Source of the DNA: Halioxenophilus aromaticivorans
GTDB lineage: Bacteria > Pseudomonadota > Gammaproteobacteria > Pseudomonadales > Cellvibrionaceae
Direction: 5' to 3'
Length of the DNA stretch: 64,000 nucleotides
NCBI RefSeq assembly: GCF_042850945.1
Contig: NZ_AP031496.1
Span: 2,480,001 to 2,544,000, forward strand
In this document: positions 33,996 to 43,418 of the stretch, one piece after another
How positions within the stretch are numbered: the first letter of the stretch is position 1
Layout of the letters: the number at the start of each line of letters is the position of its first letter
Position numbers and translations under genes: made by a program
Notes under the pieces: model-generated
The model's input: the letters and a program-made list of their open reading frames with translations, nothing else
What the model was told of the DNA's origin: nothing
Database searches by the model: none

Positions 33996-34256
33996 GTGAC
34001 TTTTTTAGTAACCTTATGTGTTTTATTACTGGTGGTTGGCGCCATGTCCATTGGCGTTATTCTTGGCCGAAAGCCAATCAGTGGTTCTTGTGGTGGTATT
34101 GGTGCCGCCCTAGATGATCCAGATTACGTGTGCGATTTTTGCGGTAATGACGAAAGTAAATGCGAAGAAAGACAACAAGAGCTCGCACAGACACAAAAGC
34201 CCCAGGCACAAAATTTAAGTTACGACGCCACCAACAAGACTCCCAATGATCGTTAG
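33996..34256 (+). CDS. nqrM: Nqr maturation factor NqrM (DUF539)
   Basis: 86 aa from a GTG, with GAGG upstream. An N-terminal membrane helix (FLVTLCVLLLVVGAMSIGVI) is followed by ISGSCGGIGAALDDPDYVCDFC and then SKCEE, giving the four conserved cysteines of NqrM. The C-terminus is Gln/Lys-rich and unstructured. NqrM is needed for functional Na+-NQR assembly, probably by delivering iron to the NqrD/E cysteine centre. It lies 15 bp after apbE, completing the nqr-apbE-nqrM block. Confidence 0.94.
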   Translation: MTFLVTLCVLLLVVGAMSIGVILGRKPISGSCGGIGAALDDPDYVCDFCGNDESKCEERQQELAQTQKPQAQNLSYDATNKTPNDR

Positions 34257-34815
34257 TGTACGTGTCGTAGTGGCCGTGCGGTTGGTTCAATCTGGTTCGG
34301 TAGTCACTGCGCATACGCATACGTGGTAACCATAGAAGTTTGCCACCTCTGTTTCTGGTATTTACTACCTCTGTTTCTGGAATTATCGAAGTGAGGGTCT
34401 GATTGGTTTTTGGGGGAATAACGACTCATACAGGCGCCATAATTGACTCGTTTTTATCGCCATTTACCATTGTGAACCAGGGCGGTTGTTGCAATAAGCT
34501 TACCCGGGTCACCGATTTTCCGAATTAAGATAGCGATGGCTTTTACTCCTTGTGCCGGTGTGCCTAAAAGTTATCGCTATATCTCCCATCTTTTTCGCAT
34601 AATTCATCCCATCTTCATCCGGCTCTAGGCATAATTGCGCCTAATTTTGCACTTCAAGTGCATTGCACGGTTTTTCCCAGCAGGCGAATTGGCGACATTT
34701 TTGCTAAGCTAACGCTAGGCCCATCGGCACAGTCCGTGGACGATAATTTCGCATCCTAGCGAATCAGCGTGTTTGGCTGGGGCTTGTGAAAACAGAAGAA
34801 GGACGAGTCTAGGAT
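34257..34815. other. nqrM-sthA spacer with a 22-bp direct repeat
   Basis: 559 bp without a gene. A 22-bp direct repeat occurs twice in tandem at 34343-34364 and 34365-34386, sharing ACCTCTGTTTCTGG with three differences elsewhere. The rest is pyrimidine-rich and shows no clear promoter for sthA or any structured RNA. Confidence 0.55.
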
Positions 34816-36222
34816 ATGAGTGAATTTAATTTTGATGTGGTAGTGATCGGCTCTGGGCCTTCGGGCGAATCGGCGGCAATATCTTGTGCCAAAAACGGTA
34901 TGCGCACGGCGCTGATTGAAACGCGGCCCCAGGTCGGCGGAAATTGCGCACACAAAGGCACCATCCCATCAAAATCCTTGCGTCATGTCGTTAAGCAGAT
35001 TATTCGATTTAAAAACGAAGCCCTGTTTCGGGTGGTAGGTGACCATCGGCGCCTCACGTTTCCTCAAGTGTTGGAAGCCGCCTCGCGCGTGATTCCCAAG
35101 CAAGTGGAAATGCACAGCGCTAACCTTAACCGTAATCGAATTCAGTTGTATGTCGGTGAGGCTTACTTTAAGGACCAAAACACTGTTGAAGTCACCATGG
35201 CAGACGGCGCCAAAGAAACCATGACTGCGCGCACGGTGGTTATCGCCACCGGCTCGCGCCCCTATCGCCCGGCGGATGTCGATTTTAACCATCCCCGTGT
35301 GTACGACAGCGATACAATCTTGGAAATGGCACACACCCCGTTGAGTTTAATTATTTACGGTGCCGGTGTTATTGGCTGTGAATACGCCTCTATTTTTGCG
35401 GGTCTGGGAATTAAGGTTGACCTGCTCAACAGCCGAGAGCGACTGCTGTCGTTCCTGGATGACGAAATCTCCGACGCGCTCAGTTATCACCTGCGAGAGG
35501 GCGGTGTTATGGTCCGCCATAACGAGGAGTATGAATCGGTTAAAGCGGATGCCAGTGGTGTCACCATTACCCTCAAATCCGGAAAACGGTTGCGAGCCGA
35601 CGCGCTCCTATGGTGTAACGGCCGCACCGGTAATACCGATCAGCTAAACTTGGATTCCATCGGCTTAAGTGCCGATCATCGCGGCCAGTTAGCAGTGGAT
35701 GAGAATTACCGCACGGAAATCGAAGACATCTACGCTGTGGGCGATGTGATTGGCTGGCCGAGCTTGGCCAGTGCCTCCTTTGATCAGGGGCGAGGCGTTG
35801 CTAAGGTGATTTGCGGGCAAGATACTGAGGTGTTTGCCAAAGACGTTCCTACCGGAATCTATACCCTGCCAGAGATCAGCTCCTTGGGTAAAACCGAACG
35901 TGAATTGACCTCACAAAAAGTACCGTACGAAGTTGGCCGGGCGTTCTTCAAGCATGTTGCTCGCGGCCAAATTTCTGGTGAAGACGTGGGTATGCTGAAA
36001 ATACTGTTTCATGTCGATACCTTGGAGATTTTGGGTATCCATTGCTTTGGTGCAGAGGCGTCCGAGATTATCCATATTGGTCAAGCCATTATGAAACAAC
36101 AGGGAGAGGCCAATAACATCAACTACTTTGTATCGACCACGTTTAACTATCCCACTATGGCAGAGGCCTACCGTCAGGCGGCGTTTAACGGCTTAAACCG
36201 TGTTAAACGTATGACGCACTAA
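34816..36222 (+). CDS. sthA: Soluble pyridine nucleotide transhydrogenase
   Basis: 468 aa flavoprotein of the disulfide-reductase fold. The FAD motif is VVIGSGPSGESAAISCAKNG. The usual redox pair is reduced to a single Cys, GGNCAHKGTIPSKSLRH, which separates SthA from lipoamide dehydrogenase. The NAD(P) motif is IIYGAGVIGCEYASIF, and the C-terminal dimer domain has HCFGAEASEIIHIGQAIM. It converts NADPH + NAD+ to NADP+ + NADH in the cytoplasm. Pseudomonas has sth just after the nqr-apbE-nqrM block too. Confidence 0.96.
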   Translation: MSEFNFDVVVIGSGPSGESAAISCAKNGMRTALIETRPQVGGNCAHKGTIPSKSLRHVVKQIIRFKNEALFRVVGDHRRLTFPQVLEAASRVIPKQVEMHSANLNRNRIQLYVGEAYFKDQNTVEVTMADGAKETMTARTVVIATGSRPYRPADVDFNHPRVYDSDTILEMAHTPLSLIIYGAGVIGCEYASIFAGLGIKVDLLNSRERLLSFLDDEISDALSYHLREGGVMVRHNEEYESVKADASGVTITLKSGKRLRADALLWCNGRTGNTDQLNLDSIGLSADHRGQLAVDENYRTEIEDIYAVGDVIGWPSLASASFDQGRGVAKVICGQDTEVFAKDVPTGIYTLPEISSLGKTERELTSQKVPYEVGRAFFKHVARGQISGEDVGMLKILFHVDTLEILGIHCFGAEASEIIHIGQAIMKQQGEANNINYFVSTTFNYPTMAEAYRQAAFNGLNRVKRMTH

Positions 36223-36289
36223 CAATAAACGACACATAAGGCCGCTTACCGGTGTCCATTGTTAGAAAATACGGGTAGTTAACACGCAC

Positions 36290-36317
36290 AAAAAAGCCGG
36301 CAATCGCCGGCTTTTTT
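36290..36317. terminator. Bidirectional terminator between sthA and nhaB
   Basis: AAAAAAGCCGGC (36290-36301), loop AATC and GCCGGCTTTTTT (36306-36317). The 12-bp perfect stem has a T-run on each strand, serving the two convergent genes. Confidence 0.95.
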
Positions 36318-36340
36318 GCTGGGTGGTGGTTAGAGCCACT

Positions 36341-37864
36341 CTAGAGGAACAAGCTGACGCAGGTAACGCCGGCTAGAGACAAAACAATGGTGTAGGGTAG
36401 CGCCATTAACACCATGCGGCCGTAGGAAAGGCGAATGAGTGGCGCTAGGGCAGAGGTCAATAAGAATAAAAACGCAGCCTGGCCGTTTGGTGTGGCTACA
36501 CTGGGCAGGTTGGTGCCAGTGTTGATGGCGATGGCCAAGTGGTCAAAATGCTCGCGTGTGATAGTGATTTTGCTTGGGTCGGTATTCTCAAGAGCGGATT
36601 TCACTTCTTCAATGTATACCGTGGCCACAAACACGTTATCGCTGATCATGGACAGTACACCGTTGGCGATGAAGAACATGGGCGCTTGCAGGTCTTTTTC
36701 CATGGTCAGAACGGCGTGAATCACAGGCGAGAACAGGTGTTGCTCGTGAATCACCGCGACGATAGCAAAAAACACAACCAGTAATGCGGTGAAGGGCAGG
36801 GCTTCTTCAAAGGCGTGGCCGATTTGATGCTCTTCAACGATACCGGTGAAGGCCGTAGCCAGAACAATAATGGTCAAGCCAATAACACCGACCTCTGCCA
36901 AGTGCATTGCCAGGGCGATTACTAAGAAAATTGCCACTAGCGCTTGGATAATCAAAGATGCTTTATCTTGCACAGTGCGCTTTTTAGTTTGGCTGGCGTC
37001 AAATTCTTCCAGAACCAGACGCACAGCGTCGGGTAGTTTGCCGCCGTAGCCAAAGAGTCCTGTTTTTTCTAGCACGACGGTGGTTACCAAGCCCAAAATA
37101 AAGCAGGGCACAGTGACTGGGGCCATCTTGGTGGCAAAGGTAATGAAGTCCCAGCCGGCTCTTTCAGCAATCAAAAGGTTTTGCGGTTCACCCACGAGAG
37201 TACATACGCCACCCAATGCCGTGCCCACGGCGCCGTGCATAATAAGGCTGCGCAAGAATGCGCGGAAGGCTTCTAAATCGCTGCGGTGGTATTCAACCAC
37301 TGTACTGTCGTCGGTGTGGTTGTGGTCGGCATCGATGTGGATCTGTTTGCCCGAGGCCACCTTGTGGTAGACCGAGTAAAAGCCCACCACGACGCTGATA
37401 AGCACCGCTGTAACAGTGAGGGCATCTAGAAACGCAGACAACACGGCCGAGCAGATCACAAACAGCAGTGAAAGCGCCATTTTGGACTTTACACCCGTTA
37501 AAATCTTAGTAAAAACAAAGAGTAACAGGTTTTTCATGAAGTAGATTCCAGCCACCATAAAGATTAGTAACAGAATCACTTGAAGGTTGGCTTCTATCTC
37601 GTGGTACACCGACTCCGGGCTAGTCATGCCCAGTATGACGGCTTCAATGGCGAGTAAACCACCGGGTTGGAGTGGGTAGCATTTTAATGCCATAGCCAGG
37701 GTGAAAATAAACTCTGCAATCAGCAGCCAACCTGCGATGAATGGCCCTGCGGTGTAGTAAACAACAGGGTTTAAAATGAGAAACGCGATAATGGCTTGCT
37801 TATACCAAGTTGGCGCCTGGCCTAAAAAATTTCTCCCAAAAGCTGAAGAAAGGGTTGTTTCCAT
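36341..37864 (-). CDS. nhaB: Na+/H+ antiporter NhaB
   Basis: 507 aa polytopic inner-membrane protein with about 11-12 hydrophobic helices. Family segments include FGRNFLGQAPTWYKQAIIAF near the start, LSAFLDALTVTAVLISVVVGFYSVYHKVA, LCTLVGEPQNLLI-like VCTLVGEPQNLLIAERAGW, ISDNVFVATVYIEEV and AINTGTNLPSVATPNGQAAF. NhaB exports Na+ in exchange for H+; with Na+-NQR upstream the cell clearly runs a sodium cycle. The start ATG at 37864 faces a 562-bp spacer. Confidence 0.95.
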   Translation of the reverse strand: METTLSSAFGRNFLGQAPTWYKQAIIAFLILNPVVYYTAGPFIAGWLLIAEFIFTLAMALKCYPLQPGGLLAIEAVILGMTSPESVYHEIEANLQVILLLIFMVAGIYFMKNLLLFVFTKILTGVKSKMALSLLFVICSAVLSAFLDALTVTAVLISVVVGFYSVYHKVASGKQIHIDADHNHTDDSTVVEYHRSDLEAFRAFLRSLIMHGAVGTALGGVCTLVGEPQNLLIAERAGWDFITFATKMAPVTVPCFILGLVTTVVLEKTGLFGYGGKLPDAVRLVLEEFDASQTKKRTVQDKASLIIQALVAIFLVIALAMHLAEVGVIGLTIIVLATAFTGIVEEHQIGHAFEEALPFTALLVVFFAIVAVIHEQHLFSPVIHAVLTMEKDLQAPMFFIANGVLSMISDNVFVATVYIEEVKSALENTDPSKITITREHFDHLAIAINTGTNLPSVATPNGQAAFLFLLTSALAPLIRLSYGRMVLMALPYTIVLSLAGVTCVSLFL

Positions 37865-38426
37865 GCCTCAATCCTTACCGTGGTTTGAACAGTGTTTGAG
37901 TTAATTGTTGATAGTTTAGTCAAAAACGAAACAATTGTTTCTAAAGGTGGTTAATTTTATTGCTGGTGATTTTATACAAAGATGAGAGTTTCATAAGTCC
38001 TATTTTGGTAGGTACCCCCTTGACCCTAGGAGGCAGGCTGGCGTTTTAGCAGCGCTAGCGCCCAGGTTGGCTAAATATCTTCGGCCAGGCCGGTGGCAAC
38101 AGCGCATTTATTTTCTCATTCCGCCGATGCTCTAGCGCGCACATAGGCGCCAGCGTGTTTAAGCCAGCGCCAATTTGTTGGAGTTCTGTCACCCGTTGGT
38201 GAATAATGTGCACGCCGTACTTCAATATTGGGGCGCCATGTTCGCACTTATTGTTTGAATCGGCAATGTTGAAGCGGTTTTATCAGCTTGGATGTTAAAA
38301 GTGTGATGGCCAACGCGTAAATGAGCGGTGCAAGTGCGCCGCAAAAAGTGTTCTCAGGCTATTATTAAAAGATGAGGTAGCCGCCGGCTCCCGCGCAGTA
38401 AGTTCCCAACAAATAGGTAGCATTGA
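37865..38426. other. Spacer between nhaB and the ChpA-like gene
   Basis: 562 bp between divergent genes. No ORF or RNA is convincing. There are GC-rich imperfect palindromes around 38045-38065 (AGCGCTAGCGCC) and 38131-38160 (GGCGCC ... GCCAGCGCC). Both promoters must lie here but cannot be placed. Confidence 0.35.
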
Positions 38427-40136
38427 GTGTCCAGTTCCCCTCCCACAAATGTCGTCAATTCGCTTAAATTGGTGCGCGAAGAGTTACTCGCCACTGTCGA
38501 TGTCGCTGCAAAGGACTTAGAAGCGTTTTTCAGCAACACCGCTGACGGCCACAAATTGCAAGAAGGGGTTGAAGGTCTCAAGCAGGTGGCGGGTACCTTA
38601 GCCATGCTGCAAATGAACGGCCCTCAGTGTTTAGCCAACGCTTTATTGGCTGTAACCCAGGACATTACGCCCGGCGAAGATGCCGTGGATGAAGCCCAGG
38701 TGCAATCGCTAACCAGCGGCTTCTACATGCTGCCAAGGTACTTAGAGTTTATAGAGAACACCAAAACAGACCACCCCGAGTTACTGCTACCGCAAATCAA
38801 TGAGTTGCGTGCCAGTGTTGGTGAGCCACCCTTGCCAGACAGCAATTTCTTTTCAGTGCCGCAATACCCTAAATCTATGGCTCCTTCGGGGCTAGTGTCC
38901 GCTAACGATAGTCTTACCGGCGATCGCGATAACATGGCTGTCCGTTTGCGACATATGTATCAGATAGGCTTGGTGGCATTGTTGCAGAACAAACCAATTA
39001 AACCGCCGTTGAAGATGATGTCTTTTGCGCTGGAGCGGCTGGCCAATTTATACCGGGGAGAGGCCATCTCAACCCTGTGCTATACCGCATCGGTCGCCCT
39101 CGGTTTGGCTCAGCAGGGGCGAACAGAACTCACCAAGCCCCGTAAGGCAGCCTTAGTAAACTTAGAAAAAACCTTGCGTAGAATGATTAAAATCGACCCG
39201 CAGGGTGCCAGTACCTTATTGCCAAGACCTCTTACTAAAGAGTATGTCTACTGGTGCGCAATCAGCCCAGTGGAGGCCTCACAGAAACCCGAGGTTGATG
39301 CCTTGCTGGCGTTGTTTGGCGTTAGTCGTCCAAGTTATACATTGCAGCAGTTACGCGAAGAGGCCGAAATACTCGGGGGCCCCAGCATTAATACCATCGA
39401 ATCCGTCATCTCTGTGTTTGAAGAAGAGGTTGAGTCAGCCAAGAGAATGCTGGAGCTGGCGGCGGAGGCCCAATCAAGCGGTGAGCTAGGCGAGTTGGAA
39501 GCGCTGCTGGCTAAATTATCGGAGATTTTAGCTATAATAGGCCTTAATGCGTCCAGTCAGCGGCTTAAAGAACAAGTAGAAACCGTCGCTGAGGTACGTT
39601 CTGCCGGTGGCGAACCAGACCGAGACAAGCTGTCTCAAGTGGCTGATGCATTACTTAAGATTGAAAACTCAGTTGCCAAGTTTAAAAAACAGGCCGGGTA
39701 CCGCGCAGTAGACGACAACCTGTCGGAGTCAGATATCGCCAACCATCAATTGGCTGAGGCCGAGTTGATTGTATTGCAAGAGGCTGAAAACGGGCTCACT
39801 CTGGTTAAGCGAGCGCTGTCTGCGTTTGCTGAATCCAATTACGATCGTGCGCACATCGCCAATGTCACTAAAACCCTGGCAACCATCAAGGGTGGAATGC
39901 TGTTGATGCACAAAAATCGTTGCGTCGAGGTGCTTGCTAAAGCCGAGCAATTTATCGATCAGGGTCTAATGACCGAAGAACACCCCTCCGTATTGCAGCA
40001 GTTGCTAGAAACCTTCGCTGATTGTGTGATCAGCCTCGAATACTACGTCACCGCGCTGCAGTCGGATAAAAATACCGACGATGGCATTCTTAAAATCGCC
40101 GAAGAAAGTATCACTGCTTTGGGTTTAGACCAATAG
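38427..40136 (+). CDS. ChpA/PilL-like Hpt-fold scaffold lacking phosphoacceptor histidines
   Basis: 569 aa, all helical, no membrane segment. The start (SLKLVREELLATVDVAAKDLEAFF ... LKQVAGTLAMLQMNG) resembles the first Hpt-like unit of the type IV pilus chemotaxis kinase ChpA/PilL, where the matching segment carries HxxxG-type histidines. Here the acceptor position is Lys52 (KQVAG). A second unit near residues 470-510 (VTKTLATIKGGMLLMHKN) has Ala at that position. There are no CheA kinase, CheW or receiver domains, so it cannot work as a ChpA kinase. It may be a stand-alone scaffold. The gene ends 4 bp before nudC and so is probably cotranscribed with it. Family assignment is from remembered motif similarity only. 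Confidence 0.55.
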   Translation: MSSSPPTNVVNSLKLVREELLATVDVAAKDLEAFFSNTADGHKLQEGVEGLKQVAGTLAMLQMNGPQCLANALLAVTQDITPGEDAVDEAQVQSLTSGFYMLPRYLEFIENTKTDHPELLLPQINELRASVGEPPLPDSNFFSVPQYPKSMAPSGLVSANDSLTGDRDNMAVRLRHMYQIGLVALLQNKPIKPPLKMMSFALERLANLYRGEAISTLCYTASVALGLAQQGRTELTKPRKAALVNLEKTLRRMIKIDPQGASTLLPRPLTKEYVYWCAISPVEASQKPEVDALLALFGVSRPSYTLQQLREEAEILGGPSINTIESVISVFEEEVESAKRMLELAAEAQSSGELGELEALLAKLSEILAIIGLNASSQRLKEQVETVAEVRSAGGEPDRDKLSQVADALLKIENSVAKFKKQAGYRAVDDNLSESDIANHQLAEAELIVLQEAENGLTLVKRALSAFAESNYDRAHIANVTKTLATIKGGMLLMHKNRCVEVLAKAEQFIDQGLMTEEHPSVLQQLLETFADCVISLEYYVTALQSDKNTDDGILKIAEESITALGLDQ

Positions 40137-40140
40137 GTTT

Positions 40141-40968
40141 ATGTCGTTGGTAAATGCGCTCTACATTGTTGTTCATCAAGGCCGGCTGTTGTGTTTAAAC
40201 GGCGACACCACTCAACATTCTGGTGATCAGCTAACAGCGATTGGCGTAGAGCGTCACACCCTTACCACACTGGCTCAGAATATGGTTATTGACGGTGGCG
40301 AGGGGCTATTCCTGCTACCTTTAATCGCCCCGGATTCCGCCATCGACTCTCTGGTGGCTGACCCGAGCCAACCATGGCATTGGGCCGATTTACGAGAGTT
40401 TTTGATCCGTCAAAACGAGCGAGAATTCCATATCCATGCGCGTGCCGTGCAGTATTTTCACTGGTTAAGAGAGCATCGTTTCTGCGGTATCTGTGGCAGC
40501 ACAACGGTGATGGCCGCCGGTGAAAACGCCTTGCAGTGCAATGCCTGCGGCAAACATTGGTTTCCCCGTATCCAGCCGTGCATTATCACCCTCATCCACA
40601 ATCAAGATCAGGTGCTACTTGCCAAGCACAGCCGATACACTGCAAACATGTACAGTTGCATCGCGGGGTTTGCTGAATCTGGCGAAAGCTTAGAGCAGAC
40701 GCTGCACCGCGAGGTATACGAGGAAGTGGGGCTGCAAGTGCACAACCTGCGCTATTTTGGCTCCCAGGCATGGCCATTTCCTTACCAGTTGATGGTGGGC
40801 TTTTACGCGCAATACAAAAGCGGCGAAATTTGTATCGATCAAGACGAAATCGCCGATGCTCGCTGGTGGTCTATCCACGATTTACCAGAGCGACCTCCTA
40901 CCACTTCCATCTCTGGCCAGCTGATTGAGCACTATGTTGCCAATCCGCAGTTAAACACCTCTCGGTGA
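40141..40968 (+). CDS. nudC: NADH pyrophosphatase / RNA de-NADding Nudix hydrolase
   Basis: 275 aa. A zinc ribbon (CGICGS ... CNACGKHWFPR, four Cys at about 120-140) precedes the Nudix box GFAESGESLEQTLHREVYEEVG, which fits G-x5-E-x7-R-E-x2-E-E-x-G. The NudC-specific segment is SQAWPFPYQLM (usually SQPWPFP, one change). The enzyme hydrolyses NADH to NMNH + AMP and removes NAD caps from RNA 5' ends. It lies 4 bp after the scaffold gene and 19 bp before a membrane protein gene. Confidence 0.94.
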   Translation: MSLVNALYIVVHQGRLLCLNGDTTQHSGDQLTAIGVERHTLTTLAQNMVIDGGEGLFLLPLIAPDSAIDSLVADPSQPWHWADLREFLIRQNEREFHIHARAVQYFHWLREHRFCGICGSTTVMAAGENALQCNACGKHWFPRIQPCIITLIHNQDQVLLAKHSRYTANMYSCIAGFAESGESLEQTLHREVYEEVGLQVHNLRYFGSQAWPFPYQLMVGFYAQYKSGEICIDQDEIADARWWSIHDLPERPPTTSISGQLIEHYVANPQLNTSR

Positions 40969-40987
40969 TAAAGTCGGCCAAATAACC

Positions 40988-41644
40988 ATGTTCTATACCT
41001 TTCTTACTGCTGTTTGTATGGTAGCCGGGCTCGGAGTGGCCTTGTTGGCTGTGCGAGTGCTGTTGCGTGGGGGGTGGTTTTGGGGCTGGCTACGCGGCAT
41101 GCTGGGGTTGGCCTGTTTGGTTTTTGCAGTAGCGTTTGCCCTTGCCGGCTTGGACATGCTGAGTTACAAAGCCATCGTTGCAGAAAAGAGCCTCGCTGTT
41201 ATCAAGTTCACCCAAGTGGGCCCGCAGCGCTTCTCAGCATCGTTGGTATTGAATGACGATGCCAGCGAGCATGTTTTCCCCGTGCTAGGGGACCAGTGGC
41301 AATTAGATGCCAGAGTTATAAAATGGCCCAACGCTTTGGCATCTCTCGGCGTCAAACCCGGTTATCGGCTGGAGCGCGTCAGCGGCCGTTACTTTTCATT
41401 AGAGCAAGAGCTAAACGCCGAACGCAGCGTATACCAATTGCCCCAGCGCACGTTTGGGGTGGACGTTTGGCGAGCGGCGCAATCGCTCAGCTTGGAAAAC
41501 TGGGGCATCGACGCCACCTATGGAAGCGCCACCTATCTGCCCATGGCCGATGGCGCCGAATTTGAGGTATCACTATCACGCACTGGGCTGCTTGCTCGAC
41601 CATTTAATAATTCCGCCGAAAACGCTGTAGGGCGGTGGGAATAG
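40988..41644 (+). CDS. Hypothetical inner-membrane protein
   Basis: 218 aa, function unknown. Two hydrophobic helices (FLTAVCMVAGLGVALLAVRVLL and GMLGLACLVFAVAFALAGLD) are followed by a periplasmic or cytoplasmic beta-rich domain with QRFSASLVLNDDASEHVFPVLGDQWQLDARVIKWP and VDVWRAAQSLSLENWGIDATYGSATYLPM. I recall proteins of this kind, often mislabelled as efflux pump components, between nudC and sohB in related genomes. Membership of the nudC-sohB run suggests a membrane-maintenance role, which is inference. Confidence 0.75.
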   Translation: MFYTFLTAVCMVAGLGVALLAVRVLLRGGWFWGWLRGMLGLACLVFAVAFALAGLDMLSYKAIVAEKSLAVIKFTQVGPQRFSASLVLNDDASEHVFPVLGDQWQLDARVIKWPNALASLGVKPGYRLERVSGRYFSLEQELNAERSVYQLPQRTFGVDVWRAAQSLSLENWGIDATYGSATYLPMADGAEFEVSLSRTGLLARPFNNSAENAVGRWE

Positions 41645-41661
41645 TACAACGGGAGTCATTC

Positions 41662-42717
41662 TTGGAATTTTTATTTAATTACGGTTTGTTTTTAGCCAAG
41701 GCAGTAACCTTCGTTATTGTAGTCGCCATCATTGTGGCCATAGTTGCCGGTATAAGCACTCGTAAAAAAAGTGGCGTTAAGGGACAGATAGAAATTACGG
41801 ACCTTAACGACAGCTATCAAGCCATGTTTGAGGCCATAGAAGGGGCTATCATCACCCATGCCGAGGCCAAGCAACAAGATAAAGCCAAAAAGAAAGACGC
41901 CAAGAAAACCGCCAAACAAGAAAAGACCCAACTTAAATCTGGGCAAAAACCGCCGGTAAAACCGCGATTGTTTGTATTGGATTTTGATGGCGACATCAAA
42001 GCCAGCCAGGTGGAGTCGCTTAAACAAACCATTTCCGCCGTACTGAGCATTGCCACCACCGAGGACGAAATTCTCCTCAAGCTAGAGAGTGGCGGTGGCA
42101 TGGTGCACAGTTATGGTTTGGCGGCCAGCCAGCTGGATCGTATTAAGCAGAAGGGCATTCCGCTGACGATTGCCGTGGATAAAATTGCGGCCAGCGGCGG
42201 CTATATGATGGCTTGTACCGCCAATAAAATACTGGCGGCACCTTTCAGTATTATTGGCTCCATCGGCGTGGTTGCGCAGGTGCCCAATGTGCATCGCTTG
42301 CTTAAGAAGCACGACGTTGATGTAGAGATTTTAACAGCGGGAGAGTACAAACGTACCCTCACGATGTTGGGCGAAAACACCGAAAAAGGCCGCGCCAAGT
42401 TCATAGAAGACCTGCAACTGACACACGATTTGTTTAAAGAGTTTGTCTCTGAACACCGGCCAAATCTAAATGTGGCAGAAGTGGCCACCGGTGAAATATG
42501 GTACGGCCGACAAGCTATTGACAAAGGCCTGGTGGATTCCATTTGTACCAGTGACCAATATATAACCGACCAGCTCAACGACAAACGCATCATCGGCGTT
42601 GATTACGTGATTAAAAAGAACATTGTGAATCGTATCAGCGATGCTGCAGAGGCATCCGTGGATCGCCTCGTAGTGCGTTGGTTAACACGCTTAATGCCAT
42701 CACGCCCCCAGTGGTAG
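41662..42717 (+). CDS. sohB: Inner-membrane serine protease SohB
   Basis: 351 aa from the TTG at 41662 (MEFLFNYGLFLAKAVTFVI), the typical SohB start, with GGGAG seven bases upstream; the ATG at 41635 overlaps the previous gene and adds an unlikely leader. An N-terminal membrane helix is followed by a charged Lys/Gln linker (KQQDKAKKKDAKKTAKQ) and the S49 (SppA/ClpP-fold) domain: LKLESGGGMVHSYG, DKIAASGGYMMACTANKI with the catalytic Ser, and the Lys region of AGEYKRTL. A periplasmic protease acting on misfolded or signal-peptide fragments is expected. Confidence 0.93.
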   Translation: MEFLFNYGLFLAKAVTFVIVVAIIVAIVAGISTRKKSGVKGQIEITDLNDSYQAMFEAIEGAIITHAEAKQQDKAKKKDAKKTAKQEKTQLKSGQKPPVKPRLFVLDFDGDIKASQVESLKQTISAVLSIATTEDEILLKLESGGGMVHSYGLAASQLDRIKQKGIPLTIAVDKIAASGGYMMACTANKILAAPFSIIGSIGVVAQVPNVHRLLKKHDVDVEILTAGEYKRTLTMLGENTEKGRAKFIEDLQLTHDLFKEFVSEHRPNLNVAEVATGEIWYGRQAIDKGLVDSICTSDQYITDQLNDKRIIGVDYVIKKNIVNRISDAAEASVDRLVVRWLTRLMPSRPQW

Positions 42718-42736
42718 TTGCCAGAACCAGCTCAGC

Positions 42737-43414
42737 ATGACACCAGAACGTTATCAGCGGTTGCTCCAGACCCTGCGTCTGAGGCAACCGGATTTAACCG
42801 TTATTACCGATGAAGTGCACAAAGGCCGTAATCTTTCGGCTATTGTCAGAACCTGTGATGCTGTGGGCATCGACACGGTGCACACCGTAGTACCGCAAGG
42901 TGGCTATCGAGGATTTCGCGGTACGGCCTCGGGCAGTCACAAATGGGTGGAAGTCGAAACCTATGCTGATATCCATCAACCGGTGGAGCAGTTAAGGCAG
43001 CGGGGCTTTCAGATTGTAGCCACGGCAATCAGCCCCAAATGCAAAAATTACCTGGATATCGATTACACCAAGTCCACGGCATTGATGCTCGGAAGCGAAA
43101 AGCGCGGCGTCAGTGAGCAGGGGCTCAGCGTCGCAGATGAACACATCAGCGTCCCTATGATTGGGATGGTAGAGTCGCTTAATGTTTCGGTTGCCGCGGC
43201 TATAATCCTGCAGGAAGCTTTTCGTCAGCGCCAGGAGGCCGGGCTTTACGGTACAAACCGGTTGTCTGCTGAGATTCAGACCTTGCGATTTTTTCGTTGG
43301 GCGCACCCAAAAGTTGCTGAATACTGTGATCAAAAGGGATTGCCATACCCGGCTATCCGCGAATCAGATGGAGAGATTATCGATCCATCGAGTTGGTACA
43401 AAAGCGTAAAATAA
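42737..43414 (+). CDS. trmH: tRNA (guanosine-18-2'-O)-methyltransferase TrmH
   Basis: 225 aa, SpoU/TrmH family SAM enzyme with the trefoil-knot motifs: motif 1 NLSAIVRTCDAVGI, motif 2 ALMLGSEKRGVSEQGL and motif 3 ISVPMIGMVESLNVSVAAAI. Length and the C-terminal extension (GLYGTNRLSAEIQTLRFFRWAHP) match TrmH rather than RlmB. It methylates the ribose of G18 in tRNA D-loops. It ends the sohB operon; no T-tailed terminator follows on this strand. Confidence 0.92.
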   Translation: MTPERYQRLLQTLRLRQPDLTVITDEVHKGRNLSAIVRTCDAVGIDTVHTVVPQGGYRGFRGTASGSHKWVEVETYADIHQPVEQLRQRGFQIVATAISPKCKNYLDIDYTKSTALMLGSEKRGVSEQGLSVADEHISVPMIGMVESLNVSVAAAIILQEAFRQRQEAGLYGTNRLSAEIQTLRFFRWAHPKVAEYCDQKGLPYPAIRESDGEIIDPSSWYKSVK

Positions 43415-43418
43415 AAAA

